Of a DNA stretch of 64,000 nt, positions 51,288 through 60,634 are shown piece by piece. The stretch is taken from contig OZ242210.1 in NCBI GenBank assembly GCA_965206315.1, forward strand, positions 496,001 through 560,000, in the 5' to 3' direction. This stretch comes from Bin16 sp965206315 (GTDB lineage: Bacteria > Chloroflexota > Dehalococcoidia > Lucifugimonadales > Australimonadaceae). The translations under genes were made by a program, and so were the position numbers. Under the pieces are notes generated by a model that ran no database searches, had not been told where the DNA came from, and worked only from the letters and a program-made list of their open reading frames with translations. Numbering within the stretch: the first letter of the stretch is position 1; every line of letters begins with the position of its first letter.

Positions 51288-52286
51288 CTAGGTCCACTCG
51301 GCGAAGCCCATGGCGCAACCGTTCCCCGCTTCCGTGCGGTAGCAGGGAACGTAATCCACCATGTTCATCGCAAGTCCGCTCCCCGACATCGCGCCCGCGA
51401 GCGCGATCCAGTTCTTTATCTCGGACGTGCCCGCGCGGAAGCGCACGTCCGGGTAGTCGGTGAGCTTCGTCACGTCGTCGTGCTTCAGACCGTCGATGAT
51501 GCGGTGGTCCAGCTCCTCCTCGATGACCGTGTGGCTCAGCCCGCCCGAGGCGAAGACCGCGACGCGCTTGTCGGTGTCCCAGTCTTCGATCGCCCTGCGG
51601 AGCGTCTGGCCGAAGCGGTAGCACCGGGACGCCGTCGGCGTGTTCGGCGGATAGTAGGTGTTGACGAGCACCGGAACGCTCGGAGTGACGACGTTGTTCA
51701 TCAGCCGCCGGTAGACGTAGTAGAAAGCGTGGCCGATGGAGCCGTCGCCGTCGCGTCCCGGCGGGAGCTTGTTCGAGCGCGCGATGTCGAACTCGTTCTC
51801 GATGAACGTCTCGATGAGGTACTCGCCGAGCGCGGCGTCGGCGGGGTGCGTCAACTGGGCTGCTGGCCGCCGCGCAACCTCCGGGTCGCTGAGCGAGCCA
51901 CGCGCGCCGCTCAGGCTGGGGATGTCGTCGACCGTGTCTCCGTAGTAGATGGAGAGCGCTGGCATGTTTTCATCGTCGAACGACTCCTTCTGGTCGTCAC
52001 CCAGGATGATGCACACGTCGGGCTTGACCGCCGCCAGCGTCCTCTCGAGGTGTCCGATGGCGCTCTGACACGCGTCCCAGCGCGCCTGGAACTTCTCGTC
52101 GGTGCACTCCTTCTCGAAGTGCTCATCGGCGCGCAACTCCGCGAGTTCACCGAACGAATACGTGTTGCCCGCGAACCAGTGCACCGCCTGCGTGCGTCCG
52201 CGGTCTCCGTAGGTCCGCCAGTTCTCCGGCGGCATCTCCAGTTGCGGAGCATGGGAGGAGGCCATACCCAGAACGATCTCCGCCAT
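51288..52286 (-). CDS. LigB-type extradiol ring-cleavage dioxygenase
   Basis: Catalytic subunit of a class III extradiol dioxygenase, which opens catechol-type rings next to the hydroxyls using Fe(II). LGMASSHAPQ near the start holds the first His ligand. LGDDQKESF and a later SGGLSHTVIEEELDHRIID carry further active-site His/Glu. ATG 52286 follows GGAGGTGA; ATG 52289 is one codon earlier. Length is 332 aa. It heads the operon with the SDR, amidohydrolase, hydrolase and Mo-hydroxylase, so the operon is likely for aromatic breakdown. A small LigA-type subunit is not seen. Confidence 0.87.
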   Translation of the reverse strand: MAEIVLGMASSHAPQLEMPPENWRTYGDRGRTQAVHWFAGNTYSFGELAELRADEHFEKECTDEKFQARWDACQSAIGHLERTLAAVKPDVCIILGDDQKESFDDENMPALSIYYGDTVDDIPSLSGARGSLSDPEVARRPAAQLTHPADAALGEYLIETFIENEFDIARSNKLPPGRDGDGSIGHAFYYVYRRLMNNVVTPSVPVLVNTYYPPNTPTASRCYRFGQTLRRAIEDWDTDKRVAVFASGGLSHTVIEEELDHRIIDGLKHDDVTKLTDYPDVRFRAGTSEIKNWIALAGAMSGSGLAMNMVDYVPCYRTEAGNGCAMGFAEWT

Positions 52287-52472
52287 CATTCACCTCCGTT
52301 CGTACAACTGCGCGGAGTGTACACCTTGGCCACGATAGGAGGCATCGCCTGCATTCGCACCCGCGCCGATAGCGCCGCCCCGCACGCTTGCGATAAGGTA
52401 ATCGGACGGCGGCTCCTCTGACAGCGTGAGAACGAACGCGCCGCGAGCCGCCCCACCAACCGACTGGAACTT

Positions 52473-54296
52473 GTGAGTGCTTTGCTGAAATCCATCGGCT
52501 GCGGAAGTCTGCGCCTCGAACATGCCGGACAGACCGTCTCCATCGCAGGTTGGGTGCACCGCCGCCGCGACCACGGCGGTCTCGTCTTCATCGACCTGCG
52601 CGACAGCACCGGCCTCGTGCAGGTCGTCTTCCACCCTGAGGATGCGCCGGATGCGTTCAGCGTCGCTGAAAAGTTCCGCGCGGAGTGGGTCGCCCAGATA
52701 ACGGGCACGGTGCGCCCGCGTCCCGAAGGGACCGCCAACTCCAACCTCGACACTGGCGACGTTGAAGTGCTGGCGAGCGCCGCCGTCGTCCTCAACGCCG
52801 CCCGGACGCCCCCGTTCGACGTGAGCCAGGACGCCCCCGTCGACGAACTGCTCCGCATGCGCTACCGCTACCTGGACCTGCGGCGCCCCTTCATGCGCGA
52901 CAACCTCCGCATGCGCCACCGCGCCGTCAAATTCATACGCGACTACCTCGACGAGCGCGACTTCGTCGAGATCGAGACGCCCATCCTCATCAAGAGCACG
53001 CCGGAAGGCGCGAGGGACTACCTCGTCCCCAGCCGCATCCACCAGGGCAGCTTCTACGCCCTCCCCCAGTCTCCCCAGCAGCTGAAGCAGTTGCTGATGG
53101 TCGCCGGTACCGACCGCTACTTCCAGATCGCCCGATGCTTCCGCGACGAAGACCCCCGCGCCGACCGTCTCCCCGAGTTCACGCAGCTCGACCTCGAGAT
53201 GGCGTTCGTCGACCACGGCGACATCATCGCCCTCATGTCCGACCTCTACACGGCACTCATCCAGGCCATTCGCCCCGACAAGCGCGTGCCCCTGCCTGTC
53301 CCTCACTTCACCTACGAGGAGGCCATGGCGCGCTTCGGCAGCGACAAGCCCGACATCCGCTTCGGACTGGAGCTGGCCGACTTCTCCCCCATCGTCGTTG
53401 ACAGCGAGTTCAAGGTCTTCTCCGGCGTCGTTGCGGGCGGCGGCGTGGTCAAGGGTTTCGCCGCTCCCGGCCTTGCTTCGATCCCTCGCCGGCAGGCCGA
53501 CGAACTCGTCGAGCTCGCGAAGCGCTACGGCGCGCGCGGCCTCGTCACCATCGCGCTGGACGAAGCCGCGGACTCGCTCGACGCGCTCACGCTCGACCAT
53601 GTCCGCACCCCCGCCCGCGCGCTGAGCCTCGACGAGATCAAGGCGATGGCGACCGCCTGCGGTGCATCGCCCGGCGACCTCATCCTCATCGTGGCGGGAG
53701 AAGAGCCGCACTCCTCCTCCACCCTCGGCCAGCTGCGACTCCACATGGGCGAACGGCTCGGTCTCGCCGACCCGGACACCATCGCCTTGTGCGTCATCTC
53801 CGATTTCCCCCTCTTCGAATGGAGCGAGAACGAACAGCGCTGGGACTCGGTGCACCACCCCTTCACCGCTCCCTTCGACGACCACTGGGACCGGCTGGAC
53901 ACCAACCCGGGGAACATGACCGCCAAGGCCTACGACCTCGCAGCGAACGGCTACGAACTCGCCGGCGGCAGCATCCGCATCCACGAACGCGAGAAGCAGG
54001 AGGCCGTCTTCCGCACGCTCGGACACTCGCCGGAGAACGTGGAAGCGCAGTTCGGCCACCTGCTGGAGGCATTCGAGTACGGTGCCCCTCCGCACGGCGG
54101 CTTTGCAGGCGGCATAGACCGGCTCATCATGCTGCTCTCCGACAGCGCCGAGTCCATCCGCGACACTATCGCCTTCCCCAAGACCCAGGTCGGCGCAGAC
54201 CCCCTCTTCGGCGCGCCCTCGCCCGTCGACCAGGCCCAGTTGGACCAGCTCGGCCTTGCGCTCGTGCCCCGGAGCCCCGACCCGGAAACGCAGTAG
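52473..54296 (+). CDS. aspS: Aspartyl-tRNA synthetase
   Basis: Charges tRNA-Asp. GTG 52473 start, 607 residues. It has the N-terminal OB anticodon-binding fold (about 16-110, GWVHRRRDHGG), class II motif 2 (CFRDEDPRADRLPEFTQLDLE, about 216-236), the bacterial GAD insertion domain (about 290-430) and motif 3 GGFAGGIDRL (about 541). Whether it is the discriminating or non-discriminating type is not decided here. It is divergent from the catabolic operon, with 183 bases between. Confidence 0.96.
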   Translation: MSALLKSIGCGSLRLEHAGQTVSIAGWVHRRRDHGGLVFIDLRDSTGLVQVVFHPEDAPDAFSVAEKFRAEWVAQITGTVRPRPEGTANSNLDTGDVEVLASAAVVLNAARTPPFDVSQDAPVDELLRMRYRYLDLRRPFMRDNLRMRHRAVKFIRDYLDERDFVEIETPILIKSTPEGARDYLVPSRIHQGSFYALPQSPQQLKQLLMVAGTDRYFQIARCFRDEDPRADRLPEFTQLDLEMAFVDHGDIIALMSDLYTALIQAIRPDKRVPLPVPHFTYEEAMARFGSDKPDIRFGLELADFSPIVVDSEFKVFSGVVAGGGVVKGFAAPGLASIPRRQADELVELAKRYGARGLVTIALDEAADSLDALTLDHVRTPARALSLDEIKAMATACGASPGDLILIVAGEEPHSSSTLGQLRLHMGERLGLADPDTIALCVISDFPLFEWSENEQRWDSVHHPFTAPFDDHWDRLDTNPGNMTAKAYDLAANGYELAGGSIRIHEREKQEAVFRTLGHSPENVEAQFGHLLEAFEYGAPPHGGFAGGIDRLIMLLSDSAESIRDTIAFPKTQVGADPLFGAPSPVDQAQLDQLGLALVPRSPDPETQ

Positions 54297-54308
54297 GAGC
54301 GGCACCCC

Positions 54309-55133
54309 ATGCTCCCGGAGCTGACCACCGCTCAGGCCCTCGTTCTCGTGTTGCTGGGGTTGTCCGTCGGTACGGTGGGAGCACTCGCTGGCGTCGGGGG
54401 AGGGTTCCTCCTCGTTCCGGTGCTGCTGTTCATCTTCCCCGATGCCGACCCCGCCTCTGTAACCGCCATCTCCCTCACCTCCGTCCTCTTCACCGCGGCC
54501 TCCGCCAGCGTCGGCTTCCGCATCTCGCGGCTGCAGGACTTCCGGACAGCCGGCATCCTCATCATCTTGGCGGTTCCGGCCGCCGCAGGGGGCGCGCTCC
54601 TCAACCGCGTCACGGACCGCAGCGCATTCGAAACGGTCTTCGCGGTGGCGCTCCTGCTGGGAGCGGTCTACCTCATCGCCCGGAGTGCGCTCGAGTCCCG
54701 GACCGAGGAGCCCTCGACGCGCGGGAGGAGCCGCACCATCGTTGAGAAGACCGGCCACGTCTACGACTACCGCGTGAACGAGCCGCTTACCGCCGCCATC
54801 GCACCCGTGGCCGGCTTCTTCGCGGGGTTCTTCGGCATCGGCGGCGGCGTCATGAATGTCCCGATCATGATGCTTGTCATCCGCATCCCGAAGGCAGTCG
54901 CCGTAGCGACCTCCCAGTTGGAACTGACTGCCGCCGCGACGGCCGCCCTCGCCATCCACATCGCATTCAGCGGCGACGATTCCAGCCTCTGGCTCCGGGC
55001 AGGTATCACGGGCGTGGGCGCGATGCTCGGCGCGCAGATCGGCGTGCGGCTCGCCCCGAAGGTCAGCGGACGGCTCGTCCTTGGTGTGATCGGCACAGGG
55101 CTGCTCATCGCAGGAGCAAGGCTGCTCCTCTGA
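54309..55133 (+). CDS. TauE/SafE-family (TSUP) membrane permease
   Basis: A 274-residue membrane protein with 8 or so hydrophobic segments and two copies of the family signature: GALAGVGGGFLLVP at 24-37 and FFGIGGGVMNVPIMM near 178-192. These proteins export or import sulphite, sulphonates or related anions. It lies 12 bases after aspS. Substrate unknown. Confidence 0.88.
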   Translation: MLPELTTAQALVLVLLGLSVGTVGALAGVGGGFLLVPVLLFIFPDADPASVTAISLTSVLFTAASASVGFRISRLQDFRTAGILIILAVPAAAGGALLNRVTDRSAFETVFAVALLLGAVYLIARSALESRTEEPSTRGRSRTIVEKTGHVYDYRVNEPLTAAIAPVAGFFAGFFGIGGGVMNVPIMMLVIRIPKAVAVATSQLELTAAATAALAIHIAFSGDDSSLWLRAGITGVGAMLGAQIGVRLAPKVSGRLVLGVIGTGLLIAGARLLL

Positions 55134-55139
55134 ACAACG

Positions 55140-56012
55140 CTATTCCGCCGCTACCCCGTCCAGTCCCCACTCCCCTCTGAACGACACGGGAAGTGCCACA
55201 CAATGCGCACGTTCGGCGACCCGCTCCGCTCGGGCTGACGCGTCCCCACCATCCACTAGCGCGAACATGGACGGTCCCGCGCCGCACAGCGCCGGACGCA
55301 GCCCCACGGCCTCGAACGCCTCCCGCATCACCGTGGAGAACGGGTATGCCTCGCCTGCGACCGCATCGAACGCGTTGAACACTCGCGCATCAAGCGGCTC
55401 ACCACCGCGCAAGCGCCGCTCGGCATCAGCTGTGGCGCTCCCGTCCGTATGGTGCGCGGGCTTCAGCAGACCGTACATCTGCGCGGTCTTGTCCCTTGGC
55501 CGGGATGCATCCGGTACGGCAACGACTGCTTCACCTTCCGGGGTCGGCACCAGCGTCAGCCGTTCACCGCGTCCTTCACCCAGCGCCGTGCCGCCGGAGA
55601 TGAAGAACGGCACGTCGCTCCCCAGTTCCGCCGCGAGTTCGCGCAACGCATCTGCATCTAGGTCGAGACCCCACAGCCGTCGCAGGCCGAGGAGCGCGGT
55701 CGCGGCGTCGCTGCTGCCCCCGCCGAGTCCGCCCGCCATCGGTATGCGCTTCGTCAGGTGGATCGCCGCGCCCGCCGAAATGCTCGCCTCGCGCTGCAGC
55801 AGGCGCGCCGCCGCCAGCACGAGGTTCTCCTCGACCGGAGCGGCGCCTTCCGGCTCAACCGTCAGCGTGAGGTTGTCCGACTCCTCGAATGTCAGCTCGT
55901 CCGCGAGGTTGAGTGACTGCAGGATCGTCCGTACCTCGTGGTAGCCGTCGGCGCGGCGTCCGAGCACCTCGAACGTCAGGTTGACCTTCGCGGGGGCAAG
56001 CAGACGCAGCAC
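55140..56012 (-). CDS. ispE: 4-diphosphocytidyl-2-C-methyl-D-erythritol kinase
   Basis: GHMP kinase step of the non-mevalonate isoprenoid pathway. LLAPAKVNLTFEV at 4-16, PMAGGLGGGSSDAATALL near 91-108 (ATP-binding glycine loop) and CGAGPSMFAL near 243-252 are the three GHMP motifs. Length 290 is typical. It lies 6 bases after the NHL protein gene and converges with the TSUP gene. It also supplies the prenyl unit used, through dimethylallyl phosphate, by UbiX. Confidence 0.95.
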   Translation of the reverse strand: MLRLLAPAKVNLTFEVLGRRADGYHEVRTILQSLNLADELTFEESDNLTLTVEPEGAAPVEENLVLAAARLLQREASISAGAAIHLTKRIPMAGGLGGGSSDAATALLGLRRLWGLDLDADALRELAAELGSDVPFFISGGTALGEGRGERLTLVPTPEGEAVVAVPDASRPRDKTAQMYGLLKPAHHTDGSATADAERRLRGGEPLDARVFNAFDAVAGEAYPFSTVMREAFEAVGLRPALCGAGPSMFALVDGGDASARAERVAERAHCVALPVSFRGEWGLDGVAAE

Positions 56013-56018
56013 GGGCGG

Positions 56019-56960
56019 TTACCAGCGGCGCTTGTACTTGGAGATGCTCCGCATCTCGCGCGGCGGGTCCAGTTGGCGGCCCATGATGGTGTACGAGACT
56101 TCCGCCACGTAGAGGCTGCCCTCCGAGTCCACCGCGATGCCGTGCGGCGCGACGAACTCGCCCGGCCCCTCTCCTTCGACCGGAGCGCCGAACCGGCTGA
56201 CCAGCTTGCCGGTCAGATCGAACACCTCCACCCGGTGCCCCATGTTCGGGGAATCGAACCCGCCTATCCCATTCAACTCGCCCACGTAGATGTGGTCCTG
56301 CCAGAGCACCATCGCGTCGGGCCGGTGGATGTTGTTCCACATCGTGATGAACCGTCCCTCCGCATCGAATACCTGGATGCGGTGTGCCTCCCGGTCCACC
56401 ACGTAGACCCTGTCCTCGCCATCGATGGCGATGTTGTGCGGGCGCATGAACTCACCGGCGTCGATGCCGGGGCTGCCCCACGAGAACTTGTAGTCGCCCG
56501 CGCTGCTGTAGACGTGTACCCGCGCGTTCCCGTAGCCGTCCGACACGTACCAGTCGCCGTTCGACGGTCGGATCGCCGCGGATGTCGGGCGGTTGAACGG
56601 TTCGCCGCCCCACTTCGGTGACGGGTTGTTGCGGTTCCCCAGCTCGAACAGCTGCTCGCCCGCCGCGTTGAACTGCTGCACGGTGTGGATGCCGTCGTCG
56701 GCGACAAGCAGCGTGTCGTCGTGCGCGATGTACAGCCCGTGCGTGCGGTTGCTGAAGTAGCCCTCGCCGAACGACTTGATGAAGTTGCCGTCCTTGTCGA
56801 ACTGCATCAGTGGATGCTCGCCGCGCGTCAGCAGGAAAACGTTGTCCTGCGAGTCCACGGCAACGCCCGGACATTCGACCAGCGTATAGCCTTCCGGGAT
56901 CGCGGGCCACCCCGGCACGTACTCGTACTGGAATCCCTCGTAGCCGAAAACGTCCGCCAT
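56019..56960 (-). CDS. NHL-repeat beta-propeller protein
   Basis: A 313-residue protein of repeated NHL units (ECPGVAVDSQDNVFLL, THGLYIAHDDTLLVAD, RPHNIAIDGEDRVYVVD, APHGIAVDSEGSLYVAE), forming a six-bladed propeller. Related proteins include the lyase domain of peptide-amidating enzymes, but the catalytic residues for that cannot be confirmed. No signal peptide is visible. It is between the small coiled-coil gene and ispE on the same strand. Function unknown. Confidence 0.85.
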   Translation of the reverse strand: MADVFGYEGFQYEYVPGWPAIPEGYTLVECPGVAVDSQDNVFLLTRGEHPLMQFDKDGNFIKSFGEGYFSNRTHGLYIAHDDTLLVADDGIHTVQQFNAAGEQLFELGNRNNPSPKWGGEPFNRPTSAAIRPSNGDWYVSDGYGNARVHVYSSAGDYKFSWGSPGIDAGEFMRPHNIAIDGEDRVYVVDREAHRIQVFDAEGRFITMWNNIHRPDAMVLWQDHIYVGELNGIGGFDSPNMGHRVEVFDLTGKLVSRFGAPVEGEGPGEFVAPHGIAVDSEGSLYVAEVSYTIMGRQLDPPREMRSISKYKRRW

Positions 56961-56984
56961 CTCTGCTCCTCCTGTGCTCAGTAC

Positions 56985-57158
56985 CTACGAACTGCCGAGT
57001 CGTGCTGCTCTTACTTTTTCCATGGCCTCGTCGAGGGCTCTCTCTACCTCTCTGCTGGTGCGCTCCCCGTCCTCTTCCAGAGCGCGTATCCGGGCATGGA
57101 GTTCACGGAACCGCTCCTCGTACCCGGGCAAGGATTCTTCTCTGTCTCCCGTCGTCAT
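56985..57158 (-). CDS. Small coiled-coil protein, 57 residues
   Basis: A short, highly charged protein starting MTTGDREESLPGYEER, with heptad-like spacing through most of its length (LHARIRALEEDGERTSREVE). It has a good ribosome site AGGAGG nine bases before ATG 57158 and lies 24 bases upstream of the NHL gene on the same strand. Codon use resembles the neighbours. No family is recognised; it might form a small helical dimer. Confidence 0.6.
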   Translation of the reverse strand: MTTGDREESLPGYEERFRELHARIRALEEDGERTSREVERALDEAMEKVRAARLGSS

Positions 57159-57310
57159 GGGAACGATCCTCCTGCCACCGCGATTCTACGCCAGCACCCG
57201 CAACCCCACGCCAGTGGCGCATGTCACGTTTGAAGCGAACTTGCGACACGCACGCTCCGAATCAGGTACCATCCATAGGCAATCACTAACGAGAAGCGGA
57301 GGAACACGCT

Positions 57311-58465
57311 ATGACCCAGAACGGCACAGGCGACACGATCGCTCGCGGAGGCGGCGACGGCAGGTTCGCTTACGACAGGTGGATGGAGGCGCAGGGTCTC
57401 CCCATCCATCGCGGCTACTTCATCGAAGACCTTCGCACCGTGGAGGTCGCCCCGTGGCACGAGCGCGAGTGCAACGGCGCCTTCATCCAGGTATCCGGCA
57501 TGGAGGGCGTCGCCGAGGCGCGCATCACCGAGCTCCCGCCCGGTGCGAGCGCTCCTCCATTCAAGTTCGCACTCGACGAGGTCGTCTACACCCTCGCCGG
57601 GCACGGCATCGCCACCGTCTGGACGGACGGCGTACCCAAACACAGCTTTGAGTTCGGCCCGCGCAGCCTCTTCCTCATCCCGCGCGGCGCGCACCGGCAG
57701 TTCGCGAATGCCCGCGGCGACCAGCCGCTGCGCATGGTGCACAACAACTACCTCCCTGTCGCCATGTCGCTCGAGCCGGACCCGGACTTCTACTTCAACA
57801 ACTCCTATCCGCATCCCGAGCTGCTGCAGCCCCGCGAGGAGGAGCTGTACGCGGTCGCCAAGCGGGCGCCGGACATGGGGCGCGGCGCTACCTGGTACGG
57901 CAACTACTTCACCGACATGGCCGCGTGGAACGACCTCGTCCCGCACCGCCAGCGTGGCGGCGGGGGGCACGTCGTGGACGTCTCCTTCCCCAACTCCCAG
58001 ATGGGCGGACACATGTCCGTCTTCCCGCCCGGCACCTACAAGAAGGGTCACCGGCACGGCCCCGGACGGGTCATCGTCATCCCGGCGGGTGAAGGCTACT
58101 CCATCCTCTGGCCGGAGGGCGGCGAGAAGATCATCGCGCCTTGGCACGAGGGCAGCATGTTCACTCCCCCCGACCGCTGGTTCCACCAGCACTTCAACGT
58201 CAGCGTGGAGCCCGCCCGCTACCTTGCGCTCGCTCCGCTGCCGCAGTTCAGCGGCCACAGCGAGAAGGTGGAAGACCGCAGGCGCGACCAGATCGAGTAC
58301 CCGTACGAAGAGTCCTGGATCCGCGAGAAGTTCGAGGAAGAGCTCGACAAACGTGGACTGGAGAGCCTCATGCCGCACGAGGCCTACACGAACCCCGACT
58401 TCAAGTGGGGCTACCGCGCCGACGAGGAGCAGGGCGCCGTACTCGGCCTCCAGCACAACCGCTAG
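57311..58465 (+). CDS. Two-domain cupin protein
   Basis: A 384-residue bicupin. The first cupin domain (about 70-130) has DEVVYTLAGHG and FLIPRGAHRQFAN. The second (about 235-310) has GHRHGPGRVIVIPAGEGYSILWPEGGE and PPDRWFHQHFN, with the metal-binding His residues better kept there. It resembles gentisate dioxygenase or oxalate decarboxylase in layout, but the sequence does not decide it. It starts after AGCGGAGG. Divergent from the small coiled-coil gene. It ends before a hairpin shared with the convergent BNR gene. Confidence 0.82.
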   Translation: MTQNGTGDTIARGGGDGRFAYDRWMEAQGLPIHRGYFIEDLRTVEVAPWHERECNGAFIQVSGMEGVAEARITELPPGASAPPFKFALDEVVYTLAGHGIATVWTDGVPKHSFEFGPRSLFLIPRGAHRQFANARGDQPLRMVHNNYLPVAMSLEPDPDFYFNNSYPHPELLQPREEELYAVAKRAPDMGRGATWYGNYFTDMAAWNDLVPHRQRGGGGHVVDVSFPNSQMGGHMSVFPPGTYKKGHRHGPGRVIVIPAGEGYSILWPEGGEKIIAPWHEGSMFTPPDRWFHQHFNVSVEPARYLALAPLPQFSGHSEKVEDRRRDQIEYPYEESWIREKFEEELDKRGLESLMPHEAYTNPDFKWGYRADEEQGAVLGLQHNR

Positions 58466-58489
58466 CGCCGGCCACTGCTACGGATACAC

Positions 58490-58520
58490 ACGGGGCGGCC
58501 CTACGAGCCGCCCCGTCTCA
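58490..58520. terminator. Hairpin between convergent cupin and BNR genes
   Basis: CGGGGCGGC (58491-58499) pairs with GCCGCCCCG (58507-58515). It lies between two convergent stops and can act in both directions, although the T-run is weak. Confidence 0.55.
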
Positions 58521-58561
58521 TATCTCCCGTCTACCAGACGCTTGCACGTCTCCGTACAGAC

Positions 58562-59521
58562 TTACACCAGCACCATCGACCGCACCGTGGGCATGCCCGA
58601 CTTCGCGAGGCTCCAATTCTCGCCGTGGTCCTCGCTCACGTAGAGGTCGTTGGCCGCAGCCGCCACCAGCGCGCCGCCGGGGCCGGCCACCATGTTCCTG
58701 ACCATCGCCTCGAACGAAGCGGGTAGCCCGTTCTCCAGCCGGAGCCAGTGAGCGCCGCCATCCTCGCTGCGGTAGATCGCGGCGTCTGCCGTGCCGTTCG
58801 TGCGCCAGCCCGGAGGAGGTGTCGCGGCGGCGGCCGTGTACAGCAGCGTCGGGTCTTCCGGTGCTGCAACCAGGGGCATCGTGTACGGTCGCTCCAGTCC
58901 CTCCTGCACCAGGGTCCAACTCTGACCGCCATCCTCGCTGCGATGGAACCCGCACCCCGTAGTCGCGTACATGTGATGGGCATCGGGGTCTGCCATCACC
59001 TCGTGGACGTCGAAGAACAGCCCCTCGTTCAGGCTCTCCCACGTCACGCCGTCGTCGACACTGCGAAACACGCCGCCCTCCTCGACACCGACGTAGACGC
59101 CTCCCGCCTGCGCGGGGTCGGGATAGATCGAGCGCACGTGCGGGATGTGCGGGGGCGGGGGGAACGTCCACGTCTCGCGGCCGGGGATGTCGTTGAACGA
59201 ATCGCAGCCGACCCAGGTCGCTCCGCCGTCGCCGCTCCGGTAGACCATCGCGGGCGATACGCCCAGCCAGACGAGCCCCGGCACTCGGGCGTCGGCCCCC
59301 AGCGTCCACGGGAGGTCCTCTACCGCGCGGGGGTTCATCAGCTCCCAATGGTTGTGCCCGCTCCGGCGCCAGACCGCTGCATCGTCCGTGACGGCATACA
59401 CAACGTCGCCGGCCCCCGCGAGCAACGGCCGCGCTCCCGGGCCGTCCTCCGCGTGGAACTTCCCGCTGTCCAGGTGGAACGCGAACACACCCTCGTCTGT
59501 TCCCAGCACCAGCTCACTCAT
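58562..59521 (-). CDS. BNR/Asp-box beta-propeller protein
   Basis: A 319-residue protein with repeated Asp-box turns: RSGDGGATW, RSVDDGVTW, RSEDGGQSW, RSEDGGAHW and VSEDHGENW. That gives a beta-propeller of the sialidase/Ycf48-like superfamily. There is no signal peptide and no sialidase catalytic Arg triad that I can see, so it is probably a scaffold or binding protein. Convergent with the cupin gene. Confidence 0.85.
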   Translation of the reverse strand: MSELVLGTDEGVFAFHLDSGKFHAEDGPGARPLLAGAGDVVYAVTDDAAVWRRSGHNHWELMNPRAVEDLPWTLGADARVPGLVWLGVSPAMVYRSGDGGATWVGCDSFNDIPGRETWTFPPPPHIPHVRSIYPDPAQAGGVYVGVEEGGVFRSVDDGVTWESLNEGLFFDVHEVMADPDAHHMYATTGCGFHRSEDGGQSWTLVQEGLERPYTMPLVAAPEDPTLLYTAAAATPPPGWRTNGTADAAIYRSEDGGAHWLRLENGLPASFEAMVRNMVAGPGGALVAAAANDLYVSEDHGENWSLAKSGMPTVRSMVLV

Positions 59522-59591
59522 GACGGCCTCCTCATCTGCTCATGGACTGTTGTTGTATAGGCAGCAGTGTACTCGGCCCCCACAGGCGCCG

Positions 59592-59810
59592 CTATTCCGG
59601 GCGCCTGCCTATCCGCAGGCGGACGACGCCGCAGTCGCACAGGTAGTCCGTCCAGGCCAGTTCGTCGAGCTCGTTTGGCAGCAGCGGCATCCCTCGCTCC
59701 GAGTACGGCACCTCTCGCACGCGCGATGCGCCGCAGTGTTCGCACGGCGGCTCCATCCGCAGCCCGCCCTCGCCGCTGCTCACCGTGACGCTCACGCCGC
59801 ACCTCGCCAT
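59592..59810 (-). CDS. Small zinc-ribbon-like protein
   Basis: A 72-residue protein from ATG 59810, overlapping the end of rsmA by 19 bases. CEHCGAS and YLCDCGVVR supply two Cys pairs (CxxC and CxC), spaced like a small zinc ribbon. The remainder is not recognised. Overlap with rsmA suggests translational coupling. Confidence 0.5.
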   Translation of the reverse strand: MARCGVSVTVSSGEGGLRMEPPCEHCGASRVREVPYSERGMPLLPNELDELAWTDYLCDCGVVRLRIGRRPE

Positions 59811-60586
59811 GTGCGGTATAACGACGCCCACTCCGCCATCGAGAGAGTCTGCGCACGGCGCGACGCCTCGATCCCCGCCGTCTTCAACAACTGCTCCGCC
59901 TCATCCGGTGCAACCTTCAGCCCGCCCGACAGCGCATTCCGCAACTGTTTGCGCGGCGCGCTGAACCCCGCACGCGCCAGCACGAAGAACCGCTCCGCGT
60001 CGTCCACCCCCTCCGCCAGGTCATCATGCAGCGTTATCGCCACCACCGCCGACGTCACCTTCGGCGGAGGCGTGAACGACCCCGGACGAACGATGCGTGC
60101 GACGCGCGCGCTCCCGTACAACTGCACCGCCAGCGACACCAGCGACATCGCTCCCGGCTGCGCGCACATCTGCTCCGCGACCTCACGCTGTACGAGCACC
60201 GCCGCGCGCTCAGGGCGGCAGTCCGACTCCAGGAAACGGCGGAGGATGGGCATCGCGGCGTAGTACGGAAGATTGCCGAGCATCTTGTACGGAACGCAGT
60301 CGCCAAGCAGCGCAGCAGGGTCGGCGGCGCGGGCGTCGGCTTCCACGACCTCCACATTGGACGGCATGGTAGACACCAGTGAACGCGCCAACGCGCCGTC
60401 CAGCTCGACCGCGATGACGCGCCGCGCCCGCTCCGCCAGCACAGCAGTGAGCGCCCCGCGTCCCGGCCCGACCTCGATGACCGTATCGCCAGAACCCACG
60501 TCCGCCGCGTCGGCGATAGCGCCGAGGATGTTGCGGTCGGTCAGGAAATGCTGCCCCAGGCTCTTTCTGGGAGCGCCGTACGCCAT
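59792..60586 (-). CDS. rsmA: 16S rRNA dimethyladenosine transferase
   Basis: Dimethylates two adjacent adenines near the 3' end of 16S rRNA. At 264 residues it shows KSLGQHFLTD at 8-17, EVGPGRGALT (SAM motif I, about 38-47), AVELD and NLPYYAAMPIL (motif IV, Asn-Leu-Pro-Tyr) at about 104-114. The SFTPPPKVTSAVV segment is typical. ATG 60586. The hairpin of the SRP RNA lies just upstream. Confidence 0.95.
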   Translation of the reverse strand: MAYGAPRKSLGQHFLTDRNILGAIADAADVGSGDTVIEVGPGRGALTAVLAERARRVIAVELDGALARSLVSTMPSNVEVVEADARAADPAALLGDCVPYKMLGNLPYYAAMPILRRFLESDCRPERAAVLVQREVAEQMCAQPGAMSLVSLAVQLYGSARVARIVRPGSFTPPPKVTSAVVAITLHDDLAEGVDDAERFFVLARAGFSAPRKQLRNALSGGLKVAPDEAEQLLKTAGIEASRRAQTLSMAEWASLYRTWRGAA

Positions 60587-60606
60587 GGCTGGCCTCGGAA
60601 ACGCAT

Positions 60607-60634
60607 GCGCCGGAGGACGAGGTGCCTCCGGCGC
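60607..60634 (-). terminator. Perfect 10-bp hairpin downstream of the SRP RNA
   Basis: GCGCCGGAGG (60607-60616) pairs with CCTCCGGCGC (60625-60634). In the direction of the minus strand it follows the SRP RNA and precedes rsmA. There is little T after it, so it may only separate the two transcripts in part. Confidence 0.55.

Noticed and set aside
52290..54959. 889-codon minus-strand frame opposite aspS
   Set aside because: Antisense of a complete aspartyl-tRNA synthetase; no recognisable domains.
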